Source: Amycolatopsis pithecellobii
GTDB lineage: Bacteria; Actinomycetota; Actinomycetes; Mycobacteriales; Pseudonocardiaceae
Direction of reading: 5' to 3'
Length of the DNA stretch: 64,000 nucleotides
Assembly: GCF_009707865.1 (NCBI RefSeq)
Contig: NZ_WMBA01000020.1
Span: 1 to 64,000, forward strand
Shown here: in pieces, positions 29,054 through 38,844 of the stretch
Layout: each line of letters begins with the position of its first letter
Position numbering within the stretch: position 1 is the first letter of the stretch
The notes under the pieces: generated by a model
Databases searched by the model: none
What the model was told of the DNA's origin: nothing
Seen by the model: the letters and a program-made list of their open reading frames with translations, nothing else
Translations under genes and position numbers: made by a program

Positions 29054-29650
29054 CTACTGCGCCTTCGGCACGTAGAACGCCGTCGTGCGTTCCGCGGCTG
29101 CCTTCGCCTGCGCCGGGTCCTCACCGGACGCTTCGTGTGCCGCGCGCCAGGCGGCGGCGCTGGCGGTCATGAGCTCCCCCGCCTCGGGCGAGGATTCCCA
29201 GCCCTCATGCGGTCTGTCCACTCCGGCCAGATGCAGCGCGAGTCCGAAAACGGTGAGATCCCAGCCGACGCCCACCGCACCCGGCCCGAACTGCTCCCAG
29301 AACTTCTCGTCCACATCGCCGGAATGCTCGAGCACGAACTTCGTGCCGCTGTCGATGGAACTCAGCCGCACCTCGACGAAAGTCGCCGCCGCATCACCGA
29401 AGATCCAGCTCACCCGCAACAGCCGGGGCCGCTCGCACTTGAGGATCTCCCCGCCGGCATTGCCTTCGAGCTGATAGCGGCCGCCAAGCCGCAAGTCACC
29501 GCTGACCGGCAGGAACCAGCGGCCGATGCGCTCGGGATCGGTGCAGGCGCCCCACACGTCTTCGATCTCCGCCGGGTATTCGCGCTGGAGCACCACGACC
29601 CGGCCACGCACCTCCCGGCGGATGGCGTTGATCTCCCCGGCGATGTCCAT
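29054..29650 (-). CDS. SRPBCC/AHSA1-like domain protein
   Basis: A 198-residue protein of the START-like (Bet v1) fold, related to Aha1-type proteins. EYPAEIEDVWGACTDPERIGRWFLPVSGDLRLGGRY is the typical N-terminal half, and VLEHSGDVDEKFWEQFGPGAVGVGWDLTV the ligand-cavity part. The ATG at 29650 shares one base with the stop of the ArsR gene, forming the common ArsR-SRPBCC pair. The ligand is not known. Confidence 0.85.
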   Translation of the reverse strand: MDIAGEINAIRREVRGRVVVLQREYPAEIEDVWGACTDPERIGRWFLPVSGDLRLGGRYQLEGNAGGEILKCERPRLLRVSWIFGDAAATFVEVRLSSIDSGTKFVLEHSGDVDEKFWEQFGPGAVGVGWDLTVFGLALHLAGVDRPHEGWESSPEAGELMTASAAAWRAAHEASGEDPAQAKAAAERTTAFYVPKAQ

Positions 29651-29985
29651 CACGTCCCCTTCCGTCGTTCTCGTTTGCCTCGTGCCAGCTCGGTGCCCAG
29701 CGCGTCGAGGCGCTGGTTCCAGAACCCGCGGAACCTTTCCAGCCACGCGTCGACCTCCACCAGCGGAGCACTGTCCACTGTGTACAGCCGACGCGCCCCC
29801 TCGGCACGCACCGTGGTGAACCCGTTCTCCCGCAACACCCGCAGATGCTGGGACACCGCGGGCTGGGAAATGCCGAACTCGTCCCGGATGGCCGCGCCGA
29901 TCGCCCCCGACGTCTGCTCTCCCGCCGCCAGCAACTCGAGAATGCGGCGGCGCACGGGATCGCCGAGAACATCGAACGCGTGCAC
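29650..29985 (-). CDS. ArsR-family transcriptional regulator
   Basis: A 111-residue winged-helix repressor. It starts MHAFDVLGDPVRRRILELLAAGEQ. The recognition region is FGISQPAVSQHLRVLRENGFTTVRAEGARRLYTVD. No cysteine metal-binding motif is present, so it is unlikely to sense metals; it belongs to the subgroup paired with SRPBCC proteins. A palindrome just upstream (30004-30022) is its likely operator. Confidence 0.9.
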   Translation of the reverse strand: MHAFDVLGDPVRRRILELLAAGEQTSGAIGAAIRDEFGISQPAVSQHLRVLRENGFTTVRAEGARRLYTVDSAPLVEVDAWLERFRGFWNQRLDALGTELARGKRERRKGT

Positions 29986-30003
29986 CGGCCGATAGTCTCA
30001 GTG

Positions 30004-30022
30004 CTTGCTTATATAAGTCAAG
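30004..30022. promoter_or_regulatory. Palindromic operator for the ArsR regulator
   Basis: CTTG-CTTATATAAG-T-CAAG: a perfect 10-bp palindrome flanked by CTTG and CAAG arms. It is strikingly AT-rich for this genome. It lies 19 bases upstream of the arsR start and 33 bases before the divergent pucR start, so it could control both. Direct binding is inferred. Confidence 0.5.
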
Positions 30023-30054
30023 GCTTAAATCGGTCGGGTAGGATCGAGAAGGCC

Positions 30055-31494
30055 ATGACTTCCGTGCGGACCTTGCTCGAGATCCCGGAGCTGCGCCTGC
30101 GGCTGCGCACCGGGTCGGCCCTCCTCGGCCGCGAGATCACCCGCATCTACGGGACCGAGCTACCCGATCCCGGCCGGTACGTCTCCACGGGCGAGCTCGT
30201 GTTGACCGGTCTGCTCTGGTGGCGCGAGCCCGGCGACGCCGGTCCCTGGGTCGCCGCGCTGGCTGAAGCCGGGGTCGCCGCGCTGGCCGCGTCCGGTGCA
30301 GACACTTCCGGGATTCCCGAAGACGTCATCCAGGCCTGCGCGCGGCACCGGATCCCCCTGCTGGAGGTGCCGGCCGACCTGTCGTTCGCGGTGATCACCG
30401 AACGCGTCGTGCTCGCGCTGGCGGCCGGCCGGGGACGCGAGCCGAGCGGGGCACGCAAACGCCTACTGTCCACAGCGGACGCTCCACTGCCCGTACTGTT
30501 GCGGCAGGGCGCGGAAGAACTCGGCGCGGCGTGCTGGGTGCTGTCCGGTACCGGGCGTGTCGTCGGCGGGACCTCGCCGGAAGCGCCGCCGGTCGAGTGG
30601 TTCACCCCGGGCAGCGAACGCACGGTCCACGACGAGTATACGTTGCTGCCCATCGACGGGCGGTTCAGGATCCCGTGGATTCTCGCGGTGCGTTCACCCG
30701 AGGCGGACGACCTGACCGACGAGCTCGCCGGCCTGGTCAGCCTCGCCCGCGCTCGTGCCGAGGAGATCCGCCGGATGGCCGACCGGGCGGCCGAGCCACT
30801 GTTCGCCACGTTGACGGGCGGCCCAGGTGATCTGGCGGCTGCGTTCGCTGCCTCGGGCCGCGTGGCCCCGGCACGAGTGGTGCTGGTGCGGACACCCGGC
30901 AGCGACCTCGCGCGAGAGCTGCTGACCGAAGTGCTCGCCGAAGTGCCCGTGTCGTTCGGGGCACTCGGCGAAGACGCCTGCGCGATCGCGGAGGTCGACC
31001 CGCAGTGGCCCCCGAACTGGACGTCGAGCGCCCGGCATCGTCTGTCCACTGTGGCCCGGTTCACCGATGCTCCCCGCGTGTTCGCCGGGGTGAGCGGTCC
31101 GGCCACAGTGGACGGTCTGCGTGGCGCCGCTCAGGAGGCGTTGCACGCCCTGGAACTGGCGGCTCGCCGCGGTGAACCGGTGGCCGTCGTCTCAGGTGAG
31201 GATGTGGCGGTGCATCGCCTGCTGATCGCGGGCGCACCCGACGACCTCCGGCGATCGGTGCGGGAACGGGTGCTCGGTCCGCTGCTGGCCTACGACGCCG
31301 CACAGGGCACGGACCTGGTGCGGACCGTGCGGGTGTTCCTCGAATGCGCCAGTTCTCCCACCGCGGCCGCGAAGGCGCTACATGTCCACGTGAACACCTT
31401 GCGCTACCGCATCACCCGCGCGTCGGAACTGCTGGGCTTGGACCTCAGCGATTTCGCCACACAGGTGGACGTCTACCTCGCGCTCCAGGCATAA
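30055..31494 (+). CDS. PucR-family transcriptional regulator
   Basis: A 479-residue regulator of the purine catabolism type. The N-terminal PucR domain (about 1-125) begins VRTLLEIPELRLRLRTG. A GGDEF-like middle follows, and the C-terminus has the helix-turn-helix CASSPTAAAKALHVHVNTLRYRITRASELLG. In Bacillus, PucR controls uptake and breakdown of purines, and the position beside xanthine dehydrogenase genes supports the same target here. I chose the ATG at 30055; the open frame extends upstream across the operator region. Confidence 0.88.
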   Translation: MTSVRTLLEIPELRLRLRTGSALLGREITRIYGTELPDPGRYVSTGELVLTGLLWWREPGDAGPWVAALAEAGVAALAASGADTSGIPEDVIQACARHRIPLLEVPADLSFAVITERVVLALAAGRGREPSGARKRLLSTADAPLPVLLRQGAEELGAACWVLSGTGRVVGGTSPEAPPVEWFTPGSERTVHDEYTLLPIDGRFRIPWILAVRSPEADDLTDELAGLVSLARARAEEIRRMADRAAEPLFATLTGGPGDLAAAFAASGRVAPARVVLVRTPGSDLARELLTEVLAEVPVSFGALGEDACAIAEVDPQWPPNWTSSARHRLSTVARFTDAPRVFAGVSGPATVDGLRGAAQEALHALELAARRGEPVAVVSGEDVAVHRLLIAGAPDDLRRSVRERVLGPLLAYDAAQGTDLVRTVRVFLECASSPTAAAKALHVHVNTLRYRITRASELLGLDLSDFATQVDVYLALQA

Positions 31495-31530
31495 GCCGCC
31501 GTCGGGGTTCATGGTGCGGGCCCGCCACGC

Positions 31531-33105
<1,575 letters not shown>

Positions 33106-33157
33106 GCGGCAACACTCCCAAAAGACATCCGTTCGTTTTTACATCTCGGACTATAGT

Positions 33158-33172
33158 TTCTGCATAGCGGAA
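33158..33172. promoter_or_regulatory. Candidate IclR-type operator between aceB and iclR-like gene
   Basis: An interrupted palindrome TTC-n-GC-n3-GC-n-GAA lies in the 87-base divergent region, 20 bases before the regulator's start and 52 bases before aceB. It has the size and symmetry expected of an IclR-family site and is well placed to regulate both genes. The assignment is by inspection only. Confidence 0.45.
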
Positions 33173-33192
33173 GCTCAACGTGAGGAGGGCCG

Positions 33193-33969
33193 GTGCCCGA
33201 GGAAAAAACGGGTCGCGACGGCAGCGTCCAGTCGCTGCGTCGCGCCTTCGAGCTGCTGGAACACCTTGCCGATACGGGGGGCGAGGCCAGCCTGTCGGAG
33301 CTGGCGACGACCTCGGGTCTGCCGATGCCCACGATCCACCGGCTGATCCGGACCCTCGTGGCACTGGGGTACGTGCGGCAGAACACGAACCGCCGCTACG
33401 CGCTGGGGGCTCGGCTCATCCGGCTGGGTGAGAGCGCGAGCATGCAGTTCGGCACGTGGGCACGGCCGCTGCTGGCCGAACTGGTCGACGAGGTCGGCGA
33501 GACGGCGAACCTCGCGGTGCTGGAGCGTGACGAGGTGGTGTACGTGGCGCAGGTGCCGTCGAAGCACTCGATGCGGATGTTCACCGAAGTCGGGCGGCGG
33601 GTGCTGCCGCACGGCACGGGCGTGGGCAAGGCGATCTTGTCGCAACTGCCGGCCGAGGAGGCGCGCGCGCTACTGGGCCGGACCGGGATGCCTGCCTACA
33701 CCGAGCACACGATCACGTCCGCCGACGAGCTGCTTCACCACCTGACGACGATCGCCGCGCAGGGATACGCGGTGGACGAGAGCGAGCAGGAGCTGGGGGT
33801 CCGCTGCGTGGCCGTCCCACTGACCGGCACCCCCGCGCCCGCCGCGGTCTCGGTATCCGGCCCGGAAGGACGGCTGACGAAGGACGCGGTTTCGCGCATC
33901 GCCCCGGTAGTCCAGCGCGTGGCGGCGACATTGTCCGAGCACCTGGCGAGCGAGGAGCTGAGCGCCTAG
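33193..33969 (+). CDS. IclR-family regulator, AllR-like
   Basis: A 258-residue repressor-type protein. The N-terminal winged helix (SVQSLRRAFELLEHLADTGGEASLSELATTSGLPMPTIHRL, in parts) precedes an effector domain with LAVLERDEVVYVAQVPSKHSMRMFTEVGRR and VRCVAVPLTG. Relatives such as AllR and GylR answer to glyoxylate, allantoin or glycerol metabolites. Divergence from malate synthase in a purine island makes glyoxylate or an allantoin product the likely effector (inference). A GAGGAGG site precedes the GTG start. Confidence 0.87.
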   Translation: MPEEKTGRDGSVQSLRRAFELLEHLADTGGEASLSELATTSGLPMPTIHRLIRTLVALGYVRQNTNRRYALGARLIRLGESASMQFGTWARPLLAELVDEVGETANLAVLERDEVVYVAQVPSKHSMRMFTEVGRRVLPHGTGVGKAILSQLPAEEARALLGRTGMPAYTEHTITSADELLHHLTTIAAQGYAVDESEQELGVRCVAVPLTGTPAPAAVSVSGPEGRLTKDAVSRIAPVVQRVAATLSEHLASEELSA

Positions 33970-33986
33970 CTGCCCGCGACAACCCG

Positions 33987-35294
33987 TCAGCCCAGCAGCG
34001 CGTCCACGAAGGCGCCCGGTTCGAAGGGGGCCAGGTCGTCCGGCCCCTCGCCGAGGCCGACGAGTTTCACCGGGACCCCGAGCTCCCGCTGGACCTGGAA
34101 CACGATCCCGCCCTTGGCGGTGCCGTCCAGTTTCGTCAGCGCGATCCCGGTCACGTCGATGACCTCGCGGAACACCCGCGCCTGCGCGAGCCCGTTCTGC
34201 CCGGTGGTGGCGTCCAGCACCAACAACACCTCGTCGACCTTCGCCTGCTTCTCCACGACCCGCTTGACCTTGCCCAGCTCGTCCATCAGGCCGGTCTTGG
34301 TGTGCAACCGCCCCGCGGTGTCGATCAGCACCGCGTCGACCCCGGCCTCGACCCCGCGCTTCACCGCGTCGAACGCGACCGACGCCGGGTCCGCGCCTTC
34401 CTTACCGCGCACGACCTCGGCACCGACCCGCTCCGCCCAGGTTTGCAGCTGATCGGCCGCCGCCGCGCGGAAGGTGTCCGCCGCGCCCAGCACCACGCGG
34501 CTGTCCTGCGCGACCAGCACCCGCGCCAGTTTGCCCGTGGTGGTGGTCTTTCCGGTGCCGTTCACCCCGGCGACCAGTACGACCGCAGGCTGCTTCTGCC
34601 CGTCGACCGTGTGCGGCAACGCCCGCACGGCACGCGGCGCGTCGGTTTCCAGCGCACCGGTCAGCACGTCACGCAACACCTGCCGCGCCTCCTCCGGCGA
34701 CCGCACGGTGCGCGTGGTGATCTCCGTCCGCAGCCGTTCCACGATCTCCGTTGTGGTGGCCGCGCCGAGGTCCGCGACCAGAAGCGTGTCCTCGATGTCC
34801 TGCCACGAGTCTTCGTCGAGGTCACCGGCGCCCAGCAGCCCCAGCAGGCTCTGCCCGAACACCGACCGGGACTTCGACAGCCGCCCGCGCAACCGTTCCA
34901 GCCGTCCGGCGGCCGGCTCGGGTTCCTCGACGGCGACCGCCACCGGCTCCGGTTCGGCAGCGGGCGCGGGCTCCTCGGTCGGCAGTTTGACGTCGACGAT
35001 CCCCCGCCGCGGCGCATCCCTCGGCACCGACGCGTCGTCGCCGACGCCGGGCTGGCCGTCGACCTCCGTGCGCTCACCAGCCGGATGCGGTGGAGCCTCC
35101 TGACCACCAGGCGCCAGCGCGATTCCGCCGTCCGCCCGGTAGCCGCCGCCTCTCGGTTTGGGCTCACCCTCCGGCCGTTCGGGCGCGCGCAGGGTGATCC
35201 GCCGGCGCCGCGCCACCGTCAGACCGGTGACCAACGTGATCGCCAGCAGGATGACGACTACCAGGATGATCCAGAACCAGAGGTTGCTCGACAC
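33987..35294 (-). CDS. ftsY: Signal recognition particle receptor FtsY
   Basis: The membrane receptor that docks Ffh-ribosome complexes at SecYEG. The 435-residue protein has an N-terminal transmembrane helix (about 5-27), as in actinobacterial FtsY. A long acidic/Pro linker follows to about residue 130, then the NG domain with VAGVNGTGKTTTTGKLA, ADTFRAAAADQL, LIDTAGRLHTK and LTKLDGTAKGG. Usually smc lies close by in actinobacteria; here it is about 5 kb away. Confidence 0.96.
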   Translation of the reverse strand: MSSNLWFWIILVVVILLAITLVTGLTVARRRRITLRAPERPEGEPKPRGGGYRADGGIALAPGGQEAPPHPAGERTEVDGQPGVGDDASVPRDAPRRGIVDVKLPTEEPAPAAEPEPVAVAVEEPEPAAGRLERLRGRLSKSRSVFGQSLLGLLGAGDLDEDSWQDIEDTLLVADLGAATTTEIVERLRTEITTRTVRSPEEARQVLRDVLTGALETDAPRAVRALPHTVDGQKQPAVVLVAGVNGTGKTTTTGKLARVLVAQDSRVVLGAADTFRAAAADQLQTWAERVGAEVVRGKEGADPASVAFDAVKRGVEAGVDAVLIDTAGRLHTKTGLMDELGKVKRVVEKQAKVDEVLLVLDATTGQNGLAQARVFREVIDVTGIALTKLDGTAKGGIVFQVQRELGVPVKLVGLGEGPDDLAPFEPGAFVDALLG

Positions 35295-35393
35295 GCCTCA
35301 ATCCTCGCATCTACCGGGTGACCGGCGAGAACACCCCGTGCGGTAGCGACCTGGAGTTGCGGTCCGGTCACCGGCCGACTACACCGCTGCCGC

Positions 35394-36551
35394 ATGGGTG
35401 AACGCGTCGCCGGGCTCATCTCCGGCACCTCCATCGACGGTATCGACGTAGCGGTCGCCGACCTGCGGCTGGACGGCGGCGAAATCGTGCTGCGCCCGCT
35501 CGGCGCGCTCGAAGTTCCTTACCCCGCCCAGTTACCAATCCGGCTGCTGGACGCGTTGCCGCCCGCGAACACCAGCGCCGGAGAGCTCACCCGCCTCGAC
35601 ACCGGCGTCGGTCAGGCGTTCGCCGAGGCCGCCTGGCAGGCAATCGAACGCTTCGGCCCGGCCGATCTCATCGCGTCGCTTGGCCAGACCTTGTTCCATT
35701 GGGTCGAGGACGGCCGGGCTCGCGGCACTCTGCAACTCGGCCAGCCGGCGTGGATCGCGGAACGGACGGGCCTGCCCGTGGTGTCGGATCTGCGCGCCCG
35801 TGACATCGCGGCCGGCGGGCACGGCGCCCCGCTGGCCGGCATCCTCGACCGGTTGTGGTTGCGCGGTCTCGCCGAATCCTCCGGGCACCCCGCCGTCGCG
35901 CTGAACATCGGCGGCATCGCGAACGTCACGGTGGTCCAGCCGGACGGTGCTGCGATCGCCTATGACACCGGGCCCGGCAACGCGCTGCTCGATCTGGCGG
36001 CGCGGCGGGCCGGGCTGCGCTGCGACGTCGACGGAACTCTTGCCGCACAAGGGAAAGTTGACCACGAGCTGCTGAGGAGGTTGCTCGCCGAACCGTATTA
36101 CGGCGCCGCACCACCGAAATCCACCGGCAAGGAACTGTTCCACAGCGGCTACCTCGACGGTATAGACCTGGAACTGACGGACCTGCTGGCGACGCTCACC
36201 GAACTGACCGCCCGGACCGTCGCCGCCGCCTGCGGAAACGCCAGGACGGTGGTCGCGTCCGGTGGTGGCGTGGAAAACCCGGCGCTCATGCGCGCCCTCG
36301 TGAGGAACCTTCCCGGCACCCGCCTTGTCACCAGCGATGAACTCGGCCTGCCACGCGCGGCGAAGGAGGCTTACCTGGCCGCGCTGCTCGGCTGGCTCAC
36401 CTGGCACGGCCTGCCGGCGGACGGCGTCACCGGCGGCGGACCGCGCCTGCTGGGCAGCATCACGCCCGGCCGTGACCCACTGACGCTGCCGCCACCATCT
36501 ACGGAAATCGTTACCCGGCTACGGGTGGCGGCCGTGACTCCGGAAGAGTAG
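35394..36551 (+). CDS. anmK: Anhydro-N-acetylmuramic acid kinase
   Basis: Phosphorylates and opens 1,6-anhydro-MurNAc to MurNAc-6-phosphate in cell-wall recycling. The 385-residue protein begins MGERVAGLISGTSIDGIDVAV. It contains GGHGAPLAG, NIGGIANVTVV, YDTGPGNALLDL and VASGGGVENPALM, the sugar-kinase fold signatures of AnmK. The following symporter gene starts nine bases later, so the two probably form an operon for taking up and using the anhydro sugar or a muropeptide-derived sugar (inference). Confidence 0.93.
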   Translation: MGERVAGLISGTSIDGIDVAVADLRLDGGEIVLRPLGALEVPYPAQLPIRLLDALPPANTSAGELTRLDTGVGQAFAEAAWQAIERFGPADLIASLGQTLFHWVEDGRARGTLQLGQPAWIAERTGLPVVSDLRARDIAAGGHGAPLAGILDRLWLRGLAESSGHPAVALNIGGIANVTVVQPDGAAIAYDTGPGNALLDLAARRAGLRCDVDGTLAAQGKVDHELLRRLLAEPYYGAAPPKSTGKELFHSGYLDGIDLELTDLLATLTELTARTVAAACGNARTVVASGGGVENPALMRALVRNLPGTRLVTSDELGLPRAAKEAYLAALLGWLTWHGLPADGVTGGGPRLLGSITPGRDPLTLPPPSTEIVTRLRVAAVTPEE

Positions 36552-36560
36552 GAGAGACGA

Positions 36561-38102
36561 ATGCATCCGGTGGACCTGGTCATCATCGTCGTCTACCTCG
36601 CCGCCATGCCGGCCATCGGCGTGCTGGTCGGGCGCAGACAACGATCAGCGGCGGACTACTTCATCGGCGAGCGCAGCCTGCCTTGGTGGGCCGTGTGTTT
36701 CTCCATCGTCGCCACCGAGACGTCCACCCTGACCGTCATCAGTACCCCAGGGCTGATCTGGGCGGCGTCGGGCAACTACAACGGTTTCACCTATCTACAG
36801 CTGCCATTCGGCTACATCATCGGCCGGACGCTCGTGTCGTTCGTGTTGCTGCCGCGGTATTTCCAGGGCCAGCAGTCCACGGCCTACGCCTACCTCGGGG
36901 AACGCTTCGGCCCGACGATGCAGGGCGTGTCGAGTGTCGCGTTCATCGTCACCCGGCTGCTCGCCGAGGGCGTGCGGCTCTTCGCAGGCGCGATCCCGAT
37001 CCAGGTGATCCTTTCCCACTACGGCCTGCACGTCCAGTACTGGCAGATCGTGGTGGTCCTGACCGCGCTGACCGTCGTCTACGCGCTCGTCGGCGGGATC
37101 AAGGCGGTCGTGTGGGTGGATGTCATCCAGCTGACCGTCTACGTCGGCGCCGCCATCGTCGCGGCGATCGTGCTCGCCACGAAACTGCCGTCCGGCTGGA
37201 CTTCGCGTGCCTCGGATGCGGGCGTCTTCAAGGTGTTCGACTTCAACTTCGCCGGGCTGCACCTGCTGACAAGCCAGTACGCGTTCCTGACCGCTGTCGT
37301 CGGTGGCGCGATCTTCACGATGGCCTCGCACGGCTCCGATCAGCTGATCGTGCAACGGTTCCTGGCCTGCCGCAGCATTTCGGATGGGCGCAAGGCGTTG
37401 ATCGGCAGCGGGATCGCGGTGACCATCCAATTCGGACTGTTCCTGCTCGTCGGCGCGATGTTGTGGGCCCACAACGGGTTCCGCAACCTCAAGGCGCTGG
37501 GCGTGAAGAGCAGTGACGACGTCTTCACCAATTTCATCACCAGCGAGCTGCCCGTCGGCGTGGCCGGGCTGCTGATCGCGGCGATCCTCGCCTCGACGAT
37601 GGGTGCACTGGCCTCCGCGCTCAACGCACTCTCGAACTCGACCGTCGCCGATCTGTACCAGCGGTTCACCCGGCGCAAACCCGAGGACTCCAAGGTGTTG
37701 CGGCACGGTCGCATGTGGACACTCATATGGGCCGTGGTGTTCGCGGTGTTCGGCTCATTGTTCTCCAGCCGCAACAATCCGGTGATCGAACAGGGCCTGT
37801 CGATCACCGGCTACACCTACGGCGCGATGCTGGGCGCATTCTTCCTCGGCATGTGGATCACCCGGGCCCGGCAGCTGGACGCGATCATCGCGTTCGTGGT
37901 GACGGTCGCCGCGATGGCCGTCGTGGTGCTGTGGGTGAAGATCCCGCCCGCGCCCGGCGCGAAGCCGGTCGTGCTGGCCTTCCCCTGGTACACCCTGCTC
38001 GGGGTGCTCATTACGCTGGTCGTCGGCGGAGCGCTGTCGCTGCGTCATCGCACTCGTGACCCGCGAGTCGATCAGGAGGCAAGGGAACCGGAGCCGGTGT
38101 AG
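36561..38102 (+). CDS. Sodium:solute symporter family transporter
   Basis: A 513-residue SSS-family transporter with about 13 membrane helices. The N-terminal part shows SAADYFIGERSLPWWAVCFSIVATETS, and the core SHGSDQLIVQRFLACRS and LASTMGALASALNALSNS, which match the sodium-binding helix pattern. The substrate is not readable. Coupling to anmK suggests a cell-wall sugar. AGGAGAG precedes the ATG. Confidence 0.88.
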   Translation: MHPVDLVIIVVYLAAMPAIGVLVGRRQRSAADYFIGERSLPWWAVCFSIVATETSTLTVISTPGLIWAASGNYNGFTYLQLPFGYIIGRTLVSFVLLPRYFQGQQSTAYAYLGERFGPTMQGVSSVAFIVTRLLAEGVRLFAGAIPIQVILSHYGLHVQYWQIVVVLTALTVVYALVGGIKAVVWVDVIQLTVYVGAAIVAAIVLATKLPSGWTSRASDAGVFKVFDFNFAGLHLLTSQYAFLTAVVGGAIFTMASHGSDQLIVQRFLACRSISDGRKALIGSGIAVTIQFGLFLLVGAMLWAHNGFRNLKALGVKSSDDVFTNFITSELPVGVAGLLIAAILASTMGALASALNALSNSTVADLYQRFTRRKPEDSKVLRHGRMWTLIWAVVFAVFGSLFSSRNNPVIEQGLSITGYTYGAMLGAFFLGMWITRARQLDAIIAFVVTVAAMAVVVLWVKIPPAPGAKPVVLAFPWYTLLGVLITLVVGGALSLRHRTRDPRVDQEAREPEPV

Positions 38103-38702
38103 ATGGACGCGAAGATCCTGCTCAGTACGGCCGAGGTGTGCGCCGGGTTCCTCTCCGGCCACCTCGACCGCGACTGGGCCGCGAAGGTACCCGACCTGGA
38201 CATGACGGTCGCCGAGGTCGTCGCGCACACCGGGGACTGCATGCACTGGTACGCCTACGATCTCGCCGCCGGCCCCACGGAGCTGTCCACAATGGACATC
38301 AAGACGCGCCCGGAGTCGGCGCCCGCGGAGCTGCTCGTCACACTGGGCACCACGGCGAAGGTGCTGGCCGCGGTCCTGCACACGACGGCACCCGAGGCAC
38401 GCGGTTTCCACCCGGCCGGTCTCGCCGACGTGTCGGGGTTCGCGGCGATGGCCGGTGACGAGCTGCTGGTCCACACCTACGACGCCGCGCTCGGCCTCGG
38501 CACCGGATTCGAGGCGCCGCCGCGGCTCGCGGCCGCCGTGCTGTACCGGCTGTTCCCGTGGGCGCCCACGGACACCGATCCCTGGCCGACCCTGTTGTGG
38601 GCCAACGGCCGCGCCCCGCTCGACGACCTGCCACGACTCACGAAGTGGCAGTGGCACTGCGCCCCACTGTCCGAATGGGACGGCAGCGTCCCGATCAGCT
38701 AG
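38103..38702 (+). CDS. DinB-superfamily (maleylpyruvate isomerase-like) protein
   Basis: A 199-residue protein of the mycothiol-dependent maleylpyruvate isomerase N-terminal/DinB superfamily. It has VAEVVAHTGDCMHWYAYDL with the first metal histidine, and DELLVHTYDAALGLG with the second. These proteins form four-helix bundles binding a metal, and some use mycothiol. No substrate can be given. The start lies immediately after the symporter stop (TAG then ATG), implying cotranscription. Confidence 0.78.
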   Translation: MDAKILLSTAEVCAGFLSGHLDRDWAAKVPDLDMTVAEVVAHTGDCMHWYAYDLAAGPTELSTMDIKTRPESAPAELLVTLGTTAKVLAAVLHTTAPEARGFHPAGLADVSGFAAMAGDELLVHTYDAALGLGTGFEAPPRLAAAVLYRLFPWAPTDTDPWPTLLWANGRAPLDDLPRLTKWQWHCAPLSEWDGSVPIS

Positions 38703-38835
38703 CGGCGTCCGGCGCCGAGAACGGCGCGTTGAGGTCGCCGGCCTCGTGGCCACCGGCCGGGTGCGGGTACTCGACCGGCTCGTCGTCGGTCTGGTGGCTG
38801 AACAGCGGCTGGTCGGCCGGGGTCGGTGCACTCAT
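38695..38835 (-). CDS. 46-residue protein coupled to the fatty acid desaturase
   Basis: A very short ORF: starts MSAPTPADQPLFSHQTDDEP and ends NAPFSAPDAAS. It is acidic, Pro/His-rich, with no membrane segment or known motif. An AGGAG ribosome binding site lies seven bases before its ATG, and the ORF begins nine bases after the desaturase stop, so it is almost certainly in that transcript. Its last eight bases overlap the convergent DinB-like gene. I recognise no family; a partner or stability tag for the desaturase is speculation. Confidence 0.6.
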   Translation of the reverse strand: MSAPTPADQPLFSHQTDDEPVEYPHPAGGHEAGDLNAPFSAPDAAS

Positions 38836-38844
38836 GGAACTCCT

